DNA of 19,472 bases. Origin: Hemicentrotus pulcherrimus (taxonomy: Eukaryota > Echinodermata > Echinoidea > Camarodonta > Strongylocentrotidae). Positions 18,819 to 19,472 of the stretch are shown here, piece by piece (position 1 is the stretch's first letter; every line of letters starts with the position of its first letter). The notes below the pieces were generated by a model that had not been told where the DNA came from, searched no databases, and saw only the letters and a list, made by a program, of their open reading frames with translations. A program made the position numbers and the translations under genes. The stretch covers positions 101,415 through 120,886 of the forward strand of contig BEXV01000458.1 of NCBI GenBank assembly GCA_003118195.1. The letters run 5' to 3'.

Positions 18819-19319
18819 GTTGGCAAAAACTGACTTCTGCCTCACATTTATAGAGGTCGTAGACGATGTCTTTCAATATCAAATGAATCGCAATGAAGCT
18901 TGCACTATTGGGGTTTTCCATTTCGGCTGAATAATTAGAAGCCAATCAAATGCACATAAGGCTAATGGCTCTGTCAGGTGAGAAAGCTTAATAGTTGTAC
19001 TTTTATCATGTTGAGGGCCATTGATCCTCGAAGGAACTCTCTTTCCCTTTATTGCTATCTACAGACGCATATCTTACTTCGTATACCAATAGCACATCAC
19101 TCTTCAAAATACTGGATCTATCTTGTTTTCATCAACAGATATGAACAAAATAATTCGAACTGTAATAAAGTGTTTCTAATTCACTGGTCATTCACATTAC
19201 ATGAAATAAACAACAAACAAACAAACAGTTTATTTTCCATTCCACCAGTTGCATTGCCTGTTCCATTGACATAATTTGACTTTTATTAAATGAATCTTAT
19301 ATTTATGACATCTTTGCAG
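18819..19319. other. 3' end of the large intron
   Basis: AT-rich with a short (AAAC)n run near 19210-19226. The last bases supply the acceptor: a branch-like TTTATGAC and then ATCTTTGCAG ending at 19319. The 98-codon frame at 18978-19274 is unsupported. Confidence 0.6.
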
Positions 19320-19419
19320 GGTCAATCGGGACGGGAGTACGTCGGGTTCGCCACCCTCCCAGAGCAGATGCAGAGGAAATCGGTCAAGAGAGGATTTGAG
19401 TTCACTCTTATGGTGGTCG
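19320..19419 (+). CDS. Septin exon: polybasic region and start of the GTPase P-loop
   Basis: This 100-nt exon (33 codons plus one base, entry phase 0, exit phase 1) lies between ATCTTTGCAG and G|GTAAGT. It carries YVGFATLP and then [16 protein letters not shown], the hallmark start of the septin core. Septins are GTP-binding proteins that form hetero-oligomeric filaments at the cell cortex and cytokinetic ring. The Arg/Lys-rich stretch is the polybasic region reported to bind membrane phosphoinositides, and the strand FTLMVVG leads into the P-loop GxxxxGKS. The intron interrupts the first P-loop glycine codon, so the nucleotide-binding residues are on the next exon outside the window. YVGFATLP with [12 protein letters not shown] points to the SEPT2/SEPT7-type subgroups, while EQM before RK recalls SEPT9-type proteins. 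I leave the subgroup open. Confidence 0.93.
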
Positions 19420-19472
19420 GTAAGTGGAACGGGCCCCAAGGATTTGACGGAGGGAGAGGGGGGGGGGGGGGG
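19420..19472 (+). other. Start of next septin intron, ending in G homopolymer
   Basis: A GTAAGT donor opens the intron. The window ends in G15 (19458-19472) preceded by GGGAGA units, another purine tract of the kind seen across the region. It may mark a sequence break. Confidence 0.7.

Larger units (their letters stand above)
6207..19319 (+). other. Large septin intron, about 13.1 kb, rich in repeats
   Basis: If exons 6157 and 19320 are joined, this interval is one intron with GTGAGT at the 5' end and TCTTTGCAG at the 3' end. It contains candidate first exon 1C near 10753, so part of it also serves as a promoter region. It hosts a SINE, several fold-back elements and most of the microsatellites annotated separately. 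Other exons may be hidden in it. Confidence 0.55.

Noticed and set aside
18978..19274. 98-codon frame just before the septin exon
   Set aside because: It is in intron sequence, ends before the acceptor, and shows no septin similarity.

Overview
The window reads as intron-rich, AT-rich animal nuclear DNA. GT-AG splice sites, long (CT)n/(GA)n and (AT)n microsatellites, a tRNA-derived SINE and fold-back elements dominate, and there are no long open frames. A marine invertebrate is likely. An echinoderm-like genome is my best guess from the style of the SINE and repeats, but I cannot prove it.

The one gene I recognise is the 5' part of a septin (septin GTPase family) on the + strand. Its diagnostic exon is 19320-19419, encoding the YVGFATLP block, the polybasic [10 protein letters not shown] stretch and the first glycine of the P-loop. 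A phase-1 donor follows, so the rest of the GTPase domain lies beyond the window. Upstream are a shared 50-nt exon (6157-6206) and three candidate alternative first exons that fit the reading frame. Exon 1A (2143/2176-2284) and exon 1B (5841-5880) both end in phase 1 and fit the 6157 exon. Exon 1C (10753-10758, only Met-Glu) ends in phase 0, fits 19320 directly, and has a TATA box and initiator just upstream. If right, one gene makes three different septin N-termini. The N-terminal exons rest on splice sites and phase, not on homology.

Layout: 1-360 is CT-rich simple sequence. 361-2142 is upstream DNA with two weak protein-like fragments (888-1049; 1323-1466 with an in-frame stop). 2143-6206 holds first exons 1A and 1B and the shared exon, separated by introns with little else. 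6207-19319 is a ~13-kb intron carrying exon 1C and most of the repeats: a SINE (6598-6882), two related fold-backs (7151-7281, 11898-12028), a 150-bp MITE-like element (13100-13249), a ~323-bp long-hairpin element (16421-16743), a perfect 38-bp-arm hairpin (18724-18806), two poly-G/poly-C-bounded repeats, and many GA/CT tracts. 19420-19472 is the start of the next intron and ends in a G homopolymer.

I see no rRNA, functional tRNA, CRISPR array or complete protein-coding gene. Most open frames over 60 codons here are simple-repeat translations or chance frames.
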